From NCBI GenBank assembly GCA_947462335.1, contig OX381707.1:82112610-82176609 (forward strand): DNA of 64,000 bases. The letters run 5' to 3'. Shown here piece after piece: positions 35,441-48,700 of this stretch; within the stretch, counting starts at the first letter, position 1; each line of letters starts with the position of its first letter. Source of the stretch: Harmothoe impar (taxonomy: Eukaryota; Annelida; Polychaeta; Phyllodocida; Polynoidae). The translations under genes were made by a program, and so were the position numbers. The notes under the pieces were generated by a model. That model was not told the DNA's origin. It made no database searches and saw only the letters and a list, made by a program, of their open reading frames with translations.

Positions 35441-37270
35441 GCTGCTCAAATCCACTAGATGCAGTGCAGTTTATTTTACCTCCATGTTGCCATAACAGCT
35501 GGTGTTTGGTTAGAGTTGATCATGAGCTTTGTGTTTGACAAATCCTCTCAATGCTTTCAGTGGATAACATGTCCTTTCATGGAGACTTTAGAAGACTATT
35601 GAGCAACAAATAACTATTTTACACCAAATCCATAGTGGCTCAAAGATCAAGTTATGCTTTTATGGAAAAGGCTAGAAATGAGCCAATAGCAAATCACCAT
35701 GATGTGTAGTTATCTGACATTATGGATATCACTTGATACTCTTAATGCTCCAAAAACACAGCTGCCATTTTAGCAATTAATGGTTTGTTTTTAGTTCTGC
35801 AGGATGGCAGCTCCACTTTCACTGATGTGAAAGAGAGAATGGGACTTAGATAAAACTTCCTGCTGCAGAAATGACTTAATGAAATGTATGCATGAATATG
35901 GTCAATTATGTTTAAGCATTGCCTTGTAACATTATTTGTTCAATAATTTGTCCCCCTGATTATGAAAAAAACATTATACACTGTGGTGGAGGACTAAGGT
36001 ACAGTGACCATATATATAGATAGGACACCACACTTCCTGTCAGTGCACGTCAACTTCCAGTCACAGTGTATGTCCTCATCCTTTTCTATGAAGACAGAGA
36101 CCGGTATATCTAATACAGCCCCTCCTTAAATCGCCGCCACCCTATATATAAACTGGGTGTTGGGCAGTAAATTTAAGGCCTTTAACTAGGGGATGTTGGG
36201 GAAACAAATAGTGACAATACTGTATATTTATGTGCTTCTTATGTTGGCTCAATGAATAGCTTTGAACATAATTTTTTTGGGTACTTAAGTTTCTGTTACA
36301 AGCACAGATTTACTTTTTATCACTTTCTAATTCAGTAAAGTAAGAAGTAATGTCAGCAAGTGCTGTGTAGACTGGTTTAGGGGAGCTCTGGCATCAAGAT
36401 GCAAGTTCTGAGATTAAGTGGAGCAGAGTGGGGCAGGGTAACAGCAGAGGGGGTTGTAGCAGTTGGCACACACTCCACAGCAGCATTTATAGCAGTGCAG
36501 TTCTTGTCAGGGTCTGACAGGAAGGAGCATGATGTGAAGCTGGATGAAACAGGGAAAAAAGTTAAAGGGGTTGCAGCATCATCATCAGTGAAGGATCCAC
36601 AACATTGTTGTTTGAGGACTTAATTATCCTGTAAGTACTGGTAATAACATTTTCTAGCATGGCATGGTACCAAACATATTCGTTTAATGGTATGCTCTGA
36701 TATTCTAGAATGTGAGAAAAAGGCACACTTTGATGAAAACTGGAGGGTGAAGTGTGGTGACTGAATTGACGGTTTGACATATGTAAAGTTAGGAGAGTGT
36801 TTAACCGGGATCAATATAGACCTCCATAAATAAAGGATGCTGGGGGAGCTAGGTGGAATTAACTTTGGTTATTTTTCGATTTCTTATGGCAGTTCAATGA
36901 ACAGCCTTGAAACACTTATTTGGTTGATTGGGTTTCTATTCAATTGATAGTCTGGGATTAACTTCCTATTTTAGGAAATAAGTAGCAATGTCAGCTGGTG
37001 CTGTAGGGACTGTTTTGGGAAAGTCTGACATCACAGAGTGTGTTTTGAGATGAAGAAAAATGTGAGTGGAGCAGAGTAATAGCCAGGCGGGTGGTGGCAG
37101 TTGGCATATGATCAGGAACAGCTTTTATAGCAGGACTGTTTACAGAAGGTCTGGCAGCCAGGAGCATAATGTGAGGCCGGATGAAGCAGTGAAATAAGAC
37201 AAGGGGGTTGCAGAAGTTTCTATAGTATCCACCACAGCAGCTTTAATAACAGTAGCTGTCGGACAGTAGC
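35441..37270 (+). repeat. Repeat unit, copy 2 (modules P, twice)
   Basis: 35,490-35,870 matches 20,690-21,120. 35,985-36,560 and 36,740-37,260 are two module P copies (GGCTCAATGAATAGC; CAGTTCAATGAACAG). The second copy provides the empty site for the Polinton-like insertion (see 56,021), and its 37,170-37,215 provides that for the MITE at 49,249. Confidence 0.75.
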
Positions 37271-37961
37271 AGTGGCATTTATAAGAAGAGGTCGCTAAAA
37301 TGAGGTGCCTTCTTGGGCATTAAATAGAAGTTTGATTTCCTCTATCAATAAGGTTAGTTTCTATGTCCATGGATGGGTTCCCTAGATCTACAAAACTTTT
37401 ATGAAATAGTAATAAATTATCATTGTAGAAAAACACAAGTAATCTACCTCATCATGATTGAACTCCCATAAGATTTCCATATAATCATATTCTCTTAACC
37501 CTTACTGGCTGTATAGTTTCTAATGTACTATGCCCTTGGTGTATTACTGCCCTATTCAGCCCTTGAAATGTTAAGTAACTGAAAGGAACTGAGGTATTTT
37601 TGTTTAAATACACTGTAGGCTATATTCTAGCAGGGTATCTGGCAGCCAAGGATTTCACATTCCTCAGTGTTAATTTGAAAAACTGTTAAAAGTCTTTGAC
37701 ATTGTATGTAATCACTGTCAACTAAATATATGGCAGCCAATTCCTATTAATTGTGAATTCATGATGACAATGTTCCGGAAGCAAAGCATGGTGTCAAATT
37801 GCAATTGAAATCGCAGTGGCACAATATAGGGGGAAAAGCCTGTGAATGTCTGATAACCCACACCCAGGTGGAAAGCCAAAACAGGGGAAACACCTTGGTA
37901 ATCTTTCTCCTCTGTACTGTACTGATCTAGTAAGGTGGGATGTGTGTAGGTGGACAACCAA
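37271..37961. other. No gene seen
   Basis: AT-rich single-copy-looking DNA with no ORF of interest. Confidence 0.5.
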
Positions 37962-38025
37962 GGAACTGTGGTGTAGTGGTCAGCATTGCGGATAGGGCGG
38001 CCTGGGTTCGATTCCTGGCAGTTCT
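37962..38025 (+). ncRNA. tRNA-derived sequence (tRNA pseudogene or SINE head)
   Basis: A GGAACTG ... CAGTTCT acceptor stem, a TGGTGTAGTGGTCAGCA box A and a GGTTCGATTCC box B are present. The anticodon arm region is about 15 nt, too short for a normal tRNA, so it is probably not a functional tRNA. Pol III promoter boxes look intact. Confidence 0.6.
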
Positions 38026-38089
38026 ATAAAATGTTTTTCACCTGCGCCCCCACAAAACCTTACAAAATGACTGTTATGCACAGAGATGA

Positions 38090-38430
38090 TTCCTGCTGCA
38101 TTCATGAAACAATATTGGTACTGGCTGGATGTACAGTGTTGTTCCTAGCCTGGTCTGGACCCCTTCTTTACACCGGTATTGTTCTTGTCTGGCTACAACT
38201 CTACTCTGTCAAATTAGAGTCACCCCTTACACAAATTGGCACACCCCGCTTGGCACTCTACATTAATTTGTAAGCACGTTCCCCCTAACAGGGCCTATTT
38301 ACACACATCACACAGCTGTACCTTCTCCCAATCAGTTCCCACATGCAACCCCTACATTACCTAAGTTATAGGTATTAGTTTCCAGGTTCACATCAATTCC
38401 TACAGACAAGCTCTATGTCATGTATAAGAG
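38090..38430 (+). repeat. Module U, copy 2
   Basis: Matches 30,760-31,020 and 49,835-49,970 (AATTGGCAC, CACACATCACACAGC, CCATGTCATGTATAA-like ending). Confidence 0.7.
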
Positions 38431-39177
38431 GTAAAGCACTTAATAATGATTCTGTGTATGTCTGAGGAGCTTTTCCCTAATAGTGAATTGATGTACAGAT
38501 GTCCCCTACAGGCCTCATGTATGGCTCTCAAACCTTCACTGAACAACTGAAACGCTATTGGGCTCAAAAGGTTGTCACTCTAGGGGGATTGTAACAATGT
38601 CAAGAGTGCTAATCCCCTTGTATTTGAATCATATGTGTGATGTCGCAGAGATGTCTTATTGATTAGATTTTCTGCAAGGCTGGCCTACTTGTTGTAATGA
38701 CGATCGGTTATGAACATGGTTACCTTTGTGTTTTAATTGTTGTTCTATGTTTTCCCCTATAGATATATAAAGTAACTAATTCCCCTGCATTCATTCACCC
38801 TTGTTTCCCCAACTCAGCTCCTATCTGAATTCAAGCTAAACTTTCTTTATCTTGTATTAGAGTCCAAATTGTCACCTCAGTGGAGAGGTGCATCAAAGCA
38901 CTACGCAGCCCATTAGGGAACCACTGGTAAAAGGATCATATTGATGTTTCAGAAGATCTCATTCAGCTAGGAAGTCAATGCTGGAGTCATCAGAAAATAT
39001 TCCAATCAATTTGAGACTTACTTCTCGGCCATGTTGAATTAGAGGTTCTATTGGCAGGAGAAAATGAGTGTGTAAAGAGATTTTAATGCATCACTGGCTG
39101 TGGACCACATGGTGCTTTAATGTATTCCATTTAATGTTTATAACCATGAACTGTTTTGCTACATTTTCTCCTTCTAA
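38431..39177. other. No gene seen
   Basis: AT-rich; nothing recognised. Confidence 0.5.
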
Positions 39178-39329
39178 GGGAGTGTTCATTTATTAATTAC
39201 AGGGGGTGGCAGGGGACATCAGGGTCAGACTTCTTTATACCCCCCCCCTCAGGAGGGGTCGAAAATTCTTACACTCACCCCCCCCCCCCCAACCCACTAC
39301 TCCACTTGTAATTAATAAATGTCAGTCCC
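39178..39329. mobile_element. MITE, 152 bp, TAA target-site duplication
   Basis: Ends GGGAGTGTTCATTTATTAAT and (reverse) GGGACTGACATTTATTAATT, with TAA on both flanks. The interior carries C-runs and AGGAGGGGTC-like tracts as in 46,243-46,568. The 3-bp TWA duplication suggests PIF/Harbinger. Confidence 0.8.
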
Positions 39330-40840
39330 TAAATGAAAGTAAACGCAAGCTGCCAAATCATGTGATATTCAGCAGCAGAAGCCTGCAGGAGTTCTCTAGT
39401 GGTAGTAGATTATTCACTCATGAAGTTTTATTTTACTGATAATGTCAGATACCATCTAATATCACAGTCACTGCTAATATCAACAAGGGGATGTGTAGTG
39501 CTTTTATGCTGCTGTGCCCTTTTGTCAGCATGCATGATCCATGAATAAGACACTGGTAAGTATTTTACTGAGTTAATACACTGTGAAAGTCAGTATTAAG
39601 GGAATAATACATTAATATGCCAGCAAAAGAGTTGGTTATCCATGGCTAATGGCAATGGATAACTGGCTTATTCATGTATTATTTTGTTTATACAATACTC
39701 TTTACATTTGACAAAAAATCTGATGTATTTTGCCTGTTAACTCGGGTTTATAATGTAAACTTACCATGTGATAGCAGTGCGGTTATCCACTGCTATAAAT
39801 GCACGCTGGTTATCTAGTTAAGGCACTGCTTTGAGTGCCTGAAGTGGATAACCATGGTATTTTTAGATGTATCAATGCAGTGACTGTAAGGCATTGATCA
39901 GGGCTGCCTTGATGAATCATTCTGACAAGGTAATAGAAATCCTTGAGGTTTCATGCAATCATTTAAGGTTTACTAAATGTTTCCCTCATTTAACACCATC
40001 AGTTCTACCCATGTGCTGCTCTAATGTTACAGAACACATCTTGATTTTGGCTCAATGCTTTGGAGTAGGAACCAAAGCTGTTAAGCATTTAAGGATTTAA
40101 CTTGCCAGTGCTGCATTCAAGCATAATGCCGACCCTACAATGTTAAGACACTCCCGAAGGGTCTGTATGATGCACCAATGCTGCCCTGACAACTTACTCG
40201 CCAGGGCTGCATTAATGCATCATGACTATGAATATCATCTTTAAGCGAGTTAACTAATAGATCCTCATTCATCTGTGGATCATTTGCTGCCTAAAAAATA
40301 AGTCTACAGGACACGCGGGTCATTTTGGCCAGGTGTTCTGTCACCCTCACTCTCCTGCTATTAAACATTTGGAATAAAGTATATTCTAAATATATTGAAC
40401 TTAAGCCATTCTAACTGTAAATATTTGATCAATTCCATTCATATTTAAACACATTATTCTCAATAAAACTTTTCTAAATAAATTCGTATAGGTAATATGT
40501 ACCTATCTCATTGTATGTAATGCTGGTTGCCATTGTGCCAACCTGCTAGGAATAATATCCTGTAAGGCCCTATTGGAGAGGTATTAAAATAAGGAAAGTG
40601 TTTTTTATTCTTGGATAATTTAGTTCAACGACATCCTCTCATGTTGATCTTATAGGGATAATGACAAATCAAAGAGACTTACAGATCTTCTCAGGGTGGT
40701 AATCAACAAAAAAAATGTCAGAAATGACACTTCAATAGGGATCATTAGCAGCTCATTGTGTGAGAAGCATCAATTAATCAGTGACTATACTAGATGTCTG
40801 AGATGGTGAGGTTGACGGAGGATCCATTAATATGTCGGCA
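39330..40840. repeat. Unassigned DNA, GGGCTGCATT cluster and module Q fragment
   Basis: 40,095-40,232 is a direct-inverted-direct GGCTGCATT cluster, with a lone relative at 39,868-39,930. 40,610-40,770 is module Q (GGGATAATGACAAATCAAAG). No gene. Confidence 0.6.
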
Positions 40841-40928
40841 AGACTCTCTGTCTCTGTCTCTCTCTGTCTCTCTCTGTCTCTGTCTCTGTCTCTGTCTCTC
40901 TCTCTTTCTCTCTCTGTCTCTTTCTCTG

Positions 40929-40959
<31 letters not shown>

Positions 40960-40994
40960 GTCTCTGTCTCTCTGTCTCTCTCTCTCTCTCTCTT
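40841..40994 (+). repeat. (TCTCTG)n/(TC)n microsatellite
   Basis: About 150 bp of TCTCTG and TCTC units. It generates spurious Ser/Leu-rich and Arg/Glu-rich ORFs on both strands. Confidence 0.95.
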
Positions 40995-43184
40995 GTAAAA
41001 CCAATTTGAATGGAACAGAGGATTATTTCGTCTTCATATTTTCTCTTTTTTACTTCAATTTCTTCTTACCTGGTAAGGCAACCCAGTATCCGGTGAACAA
41101 AAAGGCTCAAAGCCTTTGCCAGAGTGCCTTTAAAAAAGAGTTTGAAAATGCTGGACCTTGAAGTTTTTGTGAGTAGGGACAGAAAAATCCTGAACTATTC
41201 TGTCCGTCTCTTCCCCTCTTTACCCTAATTCCTGCTTGTCTGTCTTGTTCTCGATCTAATGTTTTTCCTTCTTTCCTGTGTACTCACCCTGGGAATGTTC
41301 ATATGCATAAACATAAAACATAAACATATGTTCAGATGTGATTTTTCTTAAAACATTGATGCTTATTCACCAAACATTACTCTTCAAACTCAAGGAAGGA
41401 ATATAATAAAGATGCAAAATGAAAGGTACAAATTATTGACAATAGTGTATTACAAATTTGATAGGAAAAGGAAATATCATGTGTTCTGTTTCTGGACATG
41501 AAATCCCCCAAGTCATTGAAAAACACTGTGGAAACACAAATCATAAAGAAACGAAGAGATGGCAAAATAACCACACAGAGACCAAAACCAGTGTAATCCC
41601 ATTGTGAACTTTATTATCTTCCCGTTCATATTCAAAATTACCAAATCACCGCCAAGCTTACTACCAGATTCCTTCAATACCTCCTCTCACACAAGTAGTC
41701 TCACTGGTTGTTCTCCCACCTTAGCTGTCTCTCCAGCTTCTGATGGTTTTATTGAACATGCTTCTCTGTCATAATCAGCCACTTGTAACAGAACATCGGA
41801 GACATTGACCTTCAAATGAGAGAGAGAAGAGGGGGAGCCAGACAGCCAGACAGACAGACACAGAGAGGATCGAGACATGTTGCAACCAAGACAGAGCTTG
41901 ACAGAGAGAATGTGGACACAATGAGTGGGAAATACAAGATGTATGAGCTGAAAATGATGACATATGTTATAGTTCTACCTTTGATCCTTATTAAAGTCAA
42001 GTAAAGAATGTATAACTTTAGAATGTGAAACACAAGTACCCTTTACTGTTGATTAGATCCAATGACAAAGCTGTTTGAAGATTAAAAAGTGTATAGTACA
42101 TAGAAGGCAAATTGAGGCACTGTGCAATAATCAAATTACCCTTAAGATCAATTTCTATGATCAATTATGAGGCTTGTATTTTCCAAAGTGGCTTATACAT
42201 CTTACACAAGCTTAGAGCTTTCTGCTCAGAACAAGATACTTCCAAAGTATAAATCATCATCAATATTCATGTCATTAGTAGCTGGACAACAAAAGATGCT
42301 TTGATGTTTTAAATAAGTTCAACTCTCCTAATGCTGCAAAAACGCAGATGCCACTTTAGCACTTACTGTTTTTATTCAGCATGATGCCTGCTCCACCTTT
42401 GTCACATTGGAGGGAAAAAGGTGACTCCCATTTCAACTATCTCAGGCAGCAGTTCAGACTGTAGATTAGACATTGTTTTAGTTTTTGACATTAATATATT
42501 ACCTGTTATTGAAGTTGATATTTGATGGAGGGGGCTGTTAAGCTAAACAATTAATCTGACAGTTGTTTCCAAATAAGATCACACTTTTATTTATTCCTCA
42601 ATCAAATCTTAAACTTTCTCCTGATCTTTATCACATCATTAGTCATCATACCTCAATACACTTGTATTTCTCCTCCTCAATTTCTATTCATGCCAAATTG
42701 GTTTCAGAAGCTGAGGCAGGGGACAAAAAATGATGTCCGTATTGAACTTCTAAATCCTCTTGGACGGTTGTTTCACAGGGCAACACGAGAAAATGTAATT
42801 ACCATGAAACTCCTCCTTTGACACACCTTTAGGATATTCCCCTTGTATGAAAGTTGTATTTTCAGATCCTATGTAAGAAAACCCATCTTACACAAACTGG
42901 GGACAAACTGAGGACCGTCTCCTTGAGGGAGTGGTATCTCAGGTTAATGCATGTAGCTTTGTGACAGTACTGGTTGTATTCCTTGGAGTTAAAGCCATTC
43001 TAGAATTATATCTTAATATATGTTCCCTTTCAAGGAAATAGGATTTCTGTGACACAGTAGATTGGCTACTTCCAAGGCAGGGGAAATGACTCAATTATAT
43101 GTAATTAACTCAAGTAAATAGCTCTGCTCATAGGGATGTGAATTGCAATTAGAAATATAGAACTTCAGGCCCAGAACCCTAAGG
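40995..43184. repeat. Old repeat modules, no gene
   Basis: 42,320-42,620 resembles 27,930-28,100 (module S). 43,020-43,170 resembles 26,380-26,530. An AGACAGACAG tract lies at 41,838-41,862. Nothing coding is supported. Confidence 0.5.
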
Positions 43185-43500
43185 CCTTATGGCACCTGAG
43201 ACAGAAACATGCACCATTATATAGCCAGGCCTGCCACACCCAATTCAGTCCCCAGTTAAGTTTTGTGGACCTTAATGAAACTGATGTTGATGCTTCTTGA
43301 AAGGTTGCCTTCAGATATTACTGCTATATATCACAATATATCAGCGTTACAGGAAACAGAACTGGCTGAAACAGGGTTTTTACCTCATGACCCATAGTGT
43401 GTGTCATACCTGGTTCCGACTCACTTTACTGACTTCCTGCACATGCAGACCTCTACAGTCAGTGGTAATTTACTGTGAGAAAGTAAAGATGATATAGCTT
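43185..43500 (+). repeat. Module W, copy 3
   Basis: Matches 25,680-25,910 and 51,290-51,490. It lacks the hairpin MITE found in the copy at 26,887. Confidence 0.7.
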
Positions 43501-43836
43501 GAGAGTCAGATACTACCATGTAGTTATACTTTATTAGAAGAAAATCGTTTTAATGTTTGTTTCAATAATAGAGAGACCATACTTTCCAATATTCTCATTT
43601 ATGTTATGATTATGCTTAAGGTGGATCGCTACCTCTTAAATATGGACACACTGCGCAGGTATCTGCGTATGTAGCTTAAATGTATCAGAATTAGCTAATA
43701 TTACATATTCTGATACATATATATGCTGACTAAGCCATGTTAAAAAATTGGGAGATTTAATAAACGCTACTTTGCTCCTCTATGATATTGTTATAGTATC
43801 AAGTAAAAGAACAAAGTCAACACAGTTCGGATCAAG

Positions 43837-44145
43837 TGTTACAGGTTGCGAATCAATAGGTTTATTCAGTAACCTAGACAGGCAAAGCTCTAAGCGTGCA
43901 AACTCCCTATAGAGTTCGGAACGGGTCAGTAGGCTAATCAGCCGCAGTGATCTCGGAGTCTCTTCACCTAGCGTGGCTCAGAGTAACCGACGAGTCCCAT
44001 CGGATGCTGGGTATATATAGGCAGCCAGCCTGCGCGCGCACACGCAGACCGGAAGCCTAAAGCGACCTCTGTCCATACCCCAAGCCCGAAGCAGGTGTCG
44101 CCACCTGCCGTCGGACTAAAGGGTTCGGACTGAGCTCGCAACACA
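43837..44145 (-). mobile_element. Candidate solo LTR
   Basis: In minus orientation it begins TGTGTTGCGAGC and ends GCAACCTGTAACA, with a TATA-like CTATATATACCC early and GAATAAACC near the end, which is the order expected of U3, R and U5. It is much richer in CpG than its surroundings. I found no target-site duplication, so the ends may be off by some bases. Confidence 0.5.
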
Positions 44146-44859
44146 GCCATTTTTTTTTCCTCTCTCAAATACATGAGGCAAGCCAATATTTGGCAACATG
44201 AAGTAGAGTTCATCCAATGCACTTGAAAGCCCTATAATATGTACATGAAAAGAAGACTGAAGAACTGAAACAAGATCCACTACAACCATTGAGTTCCTAA
44301 ACTGGGATCAGTATCAGTCATGGTTGTGAGTGAATATGAAACAGAAGGATATCACATTAAAAAAAATTAAGAACCATAGCAGCCTTAGTTCAGAGTCGGG
44401 CTCGCCAAACTAAAGCAGAAACTGCTAAAACAGTTGGCTGGATGGCGCTATGTGCCCAGAATGTGGTGGAGTACTATTATTTTTTTAAGTGTTTTATTCA
44501 GGTAAAAGAAGACAAATACAAAAGTAGACCAATAAATATGCATGTACACGTTGCATTGCTCCTGCTAGGGGCCCCATTGTATCATGGTTTAAATACACAA
44601 ATCCAACATGGCACACTACATTTTGAAATGACGAACATAATTATATGCTAATAGCATTTACAGGACTTTCATTTATATAAACTAATAATGAATGATGAGA
44701 TGATATTGTGGTGTTTACATGTAGGGATGTATGCTAAAAATAGAGAATAAAAAACAATGTTCTACTCCTTTATAGGCATCCTGAAGGTATTTAAACCCTG
44801 AAGGTCTTTAAATTATGGTTAGAAGGAACAGAAAACTAATTCCTCATCAGTAGTCCGGG
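44146..44859. other. No gene seen
   Basis: AT-rich. A 69-codon ORF is unremarkable. Confidence 0.5.
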
Positions 44860-47130
44860 TATAATATCAGATTGTAGTACATCAGTAGTGGCAAGATAAC
44901 AGATGGGCAAACTTTAGGGTGAGAGTGGAAGCATGATTTTACTCTGCCAATCTTCAGAATCTTCAAAGGTATGTAGTCAAGTGTGATAAATGGAAAGTAT
45001 AAGAACGAGGAGATTCCTGGATAATTAAATTCACTTCCCAATCCCAGACGTGATAAAACCATCCTTCTCATGTAGTGATAATGATAAATCAAAGAGACTC
45101 AGAAGTCCCCTCCAGACTATAAGAGTGTCAGAATAAAACTCTTCACTAGTCATCATTACTAGCGCAGATTCTTGCAGATTTTCTGATAATCTGAGCTATG
45201 ATCTTCACTAGTACTTTTAGCTTTCGTTGAGCTGTCATGTACTGATTTGAGACTTGATCTTGAACTAGTATCTAAAATGACCATCTAAGGTAGTGGCAAA
45301 ACCTAACAAAGACTGTGTATATTAGCTTTCTCAACTTTAGGTAAGCTGGCAATGGGTTGTGTTTAGTTACAAAAGCTATGTTCTGAATTTAAAAAAAATT
45401 AGAATACTTGTAGAAAACATGGCCTACAGGGTGTAGAGGAAGTGAGACATTTTTATGCAGACTGTGCCTTTAAAAGTTCAATAGGGTCTACATGGATTTA
45501 TGTATCATGCAACCTTTACTACTTTTGCCATGTCTACATTCAACATTGTCAAATGAAACATACATTTTTTAACAGTACAACCATGGTCAAATAAATGAAG
45601 GCATTGATTATTCAAATCCATTGATATCATTCAAATGAAACAAAGCCTCTGTAAAATGCATTACCATAGTCTATGATTGAAATCCAAGGGTTTAGAAATA
45701 CCTTCCTTCTTGACTCAATGTTAGTTTTCTTGTAGATGTTGACAAGGCCTATTGTTTTATATCAATTATCCATTGATATATTGTCTTGTAGACCCAGGAA
45801 CTTCCTCCTGCTAAGAGAGGTTAATAGACGACAATTTACCTCCCGACCCCTGCATTCTCCAATCGTGAGCTCTCCTTCATGGTCCTCCTTCCCTCCCTAG
45901 CTTAATCCTTATTATCTGTTCTTTAGCTTTACCATTGATGTGGCCTCATTCTGTCTCTTTCATACATGCTCATCCACAACACTGTCTGACGGTCAGTCTC
46001 TCAGATGTTCACTCACAAAGCTCAAAATTGAAAAGCTTAGACTGCAGTTGGATAATTGATCGACACTGGCTCATTGAACGAGGAAAGAGGCACTGCATAA
46101 ATGTTTGTATTCACACACATTTAAAATGCCACATCTTTAATTCTGGTAAATGCCACAGAAAGCCATATTAATGCCAGTATGACTTCTCTGTGACATTTAT
46201 ATAGTATTTACTGAATCTTAAGCAGCATAAACAGGAACATTAGGGAGTGGTCATTCTTTAACAACAGGGGGGGGTCGGTGGATTTCCCCGCGAGCGGGTC
46301 AAAATTAGTTTGGTCCGCCCCACGGGAGGGGTCAAATTTTTTTTGGTCCCCCCCTAGGCAGGTTGAAAATGAGCGCGGCTGACCCCTTTGAGCTATAGTA
46401 ACGTGCGGGCTTTTTCGCTAAAAAGGGGTGTAATTATTTTTGGTCCCCCCCTCAAGAGCGGTCCACATTTTTTTGGCCCCCCCCCCCCCTTCAAGGGGTC
46501 CAAATTTGTTTGGTCCCCCCCCAAATTCACCGACCCCCCCCCCCTGTTGTTAAAAAATGACCACTCCCTTAAGTAAAGTTTTATTTGCCTCAATGCAAAA
46601 ATTCATGCCGTGAGGATCATGGGTTCGTGAGACCAGGTCAGGTTTGTGGATTATGTTCTTCTTTGCAATTTCTGTGTTTTGCATTTGGTGGCAGTTTTGT
46701 GTTTTCAGCTAGTTGATTTTGAGTCCCCTCCTAACCTGATATTAATTGTAATGTAATTTCATATCACCTGTTTCGCTAATGACATTGAAACAGTGGAATT
46801 AAAATCTGAAAACAATAACTCATTATACCCATTGATCACTCACAGTTTCTGATCCACATTTATGGATGTGCCATGAGAGATGTCTCCACTGACTGGGTCT
46901 TGTAATGGATGGGGAATTTGTTGCTCCAGATCTGCTGCCAGGGACTTTTCTGCTTTATTGATTTATTCATGTCTAGATCCTAGAAATCCCCAAAGTGGTA
47001 TTAGGGATAGATTCAATCCAGGAATGCATCTTTATTTTTCTACCATTTCATGTATTATCCATAACTCTCTTACAGTAGTAGATACAAATAGCATGCTGAA
47101 AGGAATCTTTAATGGAAGTAGAAGGCAGTG
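44860..47130 (+). repeat. Module Q copy 3 followed by module V
   Basis: Colinear with 32,790-34,740 but interrupted by the MITE at 46,243-46,568. The 46,840-47,060 part is module V in the same orientation as 34,390-34,600. Confidence 0.75.
46243..46568. mobile_element. MITE, 326 bp, TTA target-site duplication
   Basis: Ends GGGAGTGGTCATTCTTTAAC and (reverse) GGGAGTGGTCATTTTTTAAC. TTA sits on both sides. The interior has repeated GGTCCCCCC / GGGGTC-type tracts. Same family as 49,249-49,545 and related to 39,178-39,329; PIF/Harbinger-like by TSD. Confidence 0.9.
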
Positions 47131-48700
47131 ATTTTATACAGGTCTGTCCAGGGTTTCATGTTGGTAGCCCTTTCTTATGTCTTTTCTTTTGTTTTCCAAA
47201 CGTGCCATCCAGTCTGACTAACTGCTATTAGAAACCTTAACACTTCAGAGACAACATGCTTTAAAAATCATACTATTGGTCGTCATGATGCATGAATGCA
47301 GGCATGCCAAGTAACTCACCAGTGCTGCAATGAAGCATCATGCCGACCCTGCACTGATGGAGCACTGGGGCTGCATATGTGCATCATGACAACCAATTCA
47401 TCTTCCAAGAGCTTTGTGGTAATGATGCACAGATACAGCCCTGGTGAGTAACTATCTAGGGCTATATTCATGCAGTATCGCAACCAGATGATGCAGCTCC
47501 TAACATTGCTGTGGATTGTATGCCAACTGCTACAACACCCTTTGGTTACTACTTTGCTCCATCCTGTCTCACATCAGGTCTATTGCTAACAGACCTCCTC
47601 AGAATTATCAAACTACAGTACGAGCTAAAGGTGCTACTTATGTCCTCGCCCAATAAATACGAAAGCAATAAAAAGTAAATCCTAGTAGATCAATGGAATA
47701 AAAGCTCAAAGAGGCCAAGAAATCTTCAAGACTGTTCGTCACTCCTTGATAGGAAAGGTAGAAATATTTAAAAAGAAAAAAACATATATAGCTCCCCTAG
47801 AAGCCTCTAGTTAAGGACGGTCTATCCCATGTATTTTTTTCTTTTCTATGAAGAAAAAGTCATTGTTGCCTCTGTCTGGATCGTTGATAGCTCCAACATC
47901 CAGACACCTTAACAGCGTTGTTGTCCTACTGCCAGGTCTATTCTCCTACCTCATTATAGCTCAGTGTCTTCCACACTTCTGCTGCTATATCCAACGTACT
48001 GTCCTCCTAAGAAATGAATTTGAAATAAGAAATTAAGTGAAATATGAGAAGAAACCTTTTTGATTTGATATTTGAGAGAGAGGTAAGATAAGCAGAAAGA
48101 AAAACACCTGTCCAATGATGACAGAAATGAAGAAAACACACATTTTTACAACAGCGAGAAAATCATGTTGCATATGTTTTGGATGGGAAAGAGAATAAAG
48201 TTTGCCCTGTTTCCACAGGATACACATTTGACATGGAAAGAAGTGAACAATAGTCTTGTCTTCAAAACTGTTGCCAGAAGAACTCTAATGATGTTCAAAG
48301 TTAACTTCCACTGTTGTTTTCAATCATATGGAGCTGGTATAATAAACAGTATTGCTTGGTTTTATGTACAACAATTCATAAATATTGCCACCAGGGAAAT
48401 AGCTGTTATGATACTAATGTCCGCCTGCCACTGAGAAAGAGAGCATATTAATTTCTTGCAGCAGACATTAGATCTCAATGCTACCTTTCAACAAGGGCCA
48501 CTCTTTACGTTATAGAATCTTTGCAGCAGTTTAAAATGACAGATAATGTCAATGGCAAAGATGTTCATTTAGCATATTATGACAGCGCACTTAATGAAAT
48601 CTATGTGTGGGTACTACCAATTACATGTCTAAGAATGGCATGGTGAATTTTGTTTATTCATGAAATTGTTTGCCTTGAAATCCTAGCATATCATTCTACA
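47131..48700. repeat. GGGCTGCATT cluster and unassigned DNA
   Basis: 47,283-47,490 holds several direct and inverted copies of the ATGCATGAATGCAG / GGCTGCAT motif. 48,280-48,430 resembles 20,500-20,610. No gene. Confidence 0.55.

Noticed and set aside
37962..38025. A functional tRNA gene
   Set aside because: The anticodon arm and variable region are too short for a normal cloverleaf; kept only as a tRNA-derived sequence.
40774..41161. Three ORFs of 71-109 codons, Ser/Leu- or Arg/Glu-rich
   Set aside because: They are translations of a (TCTCTG)n microsatellite in several frames.
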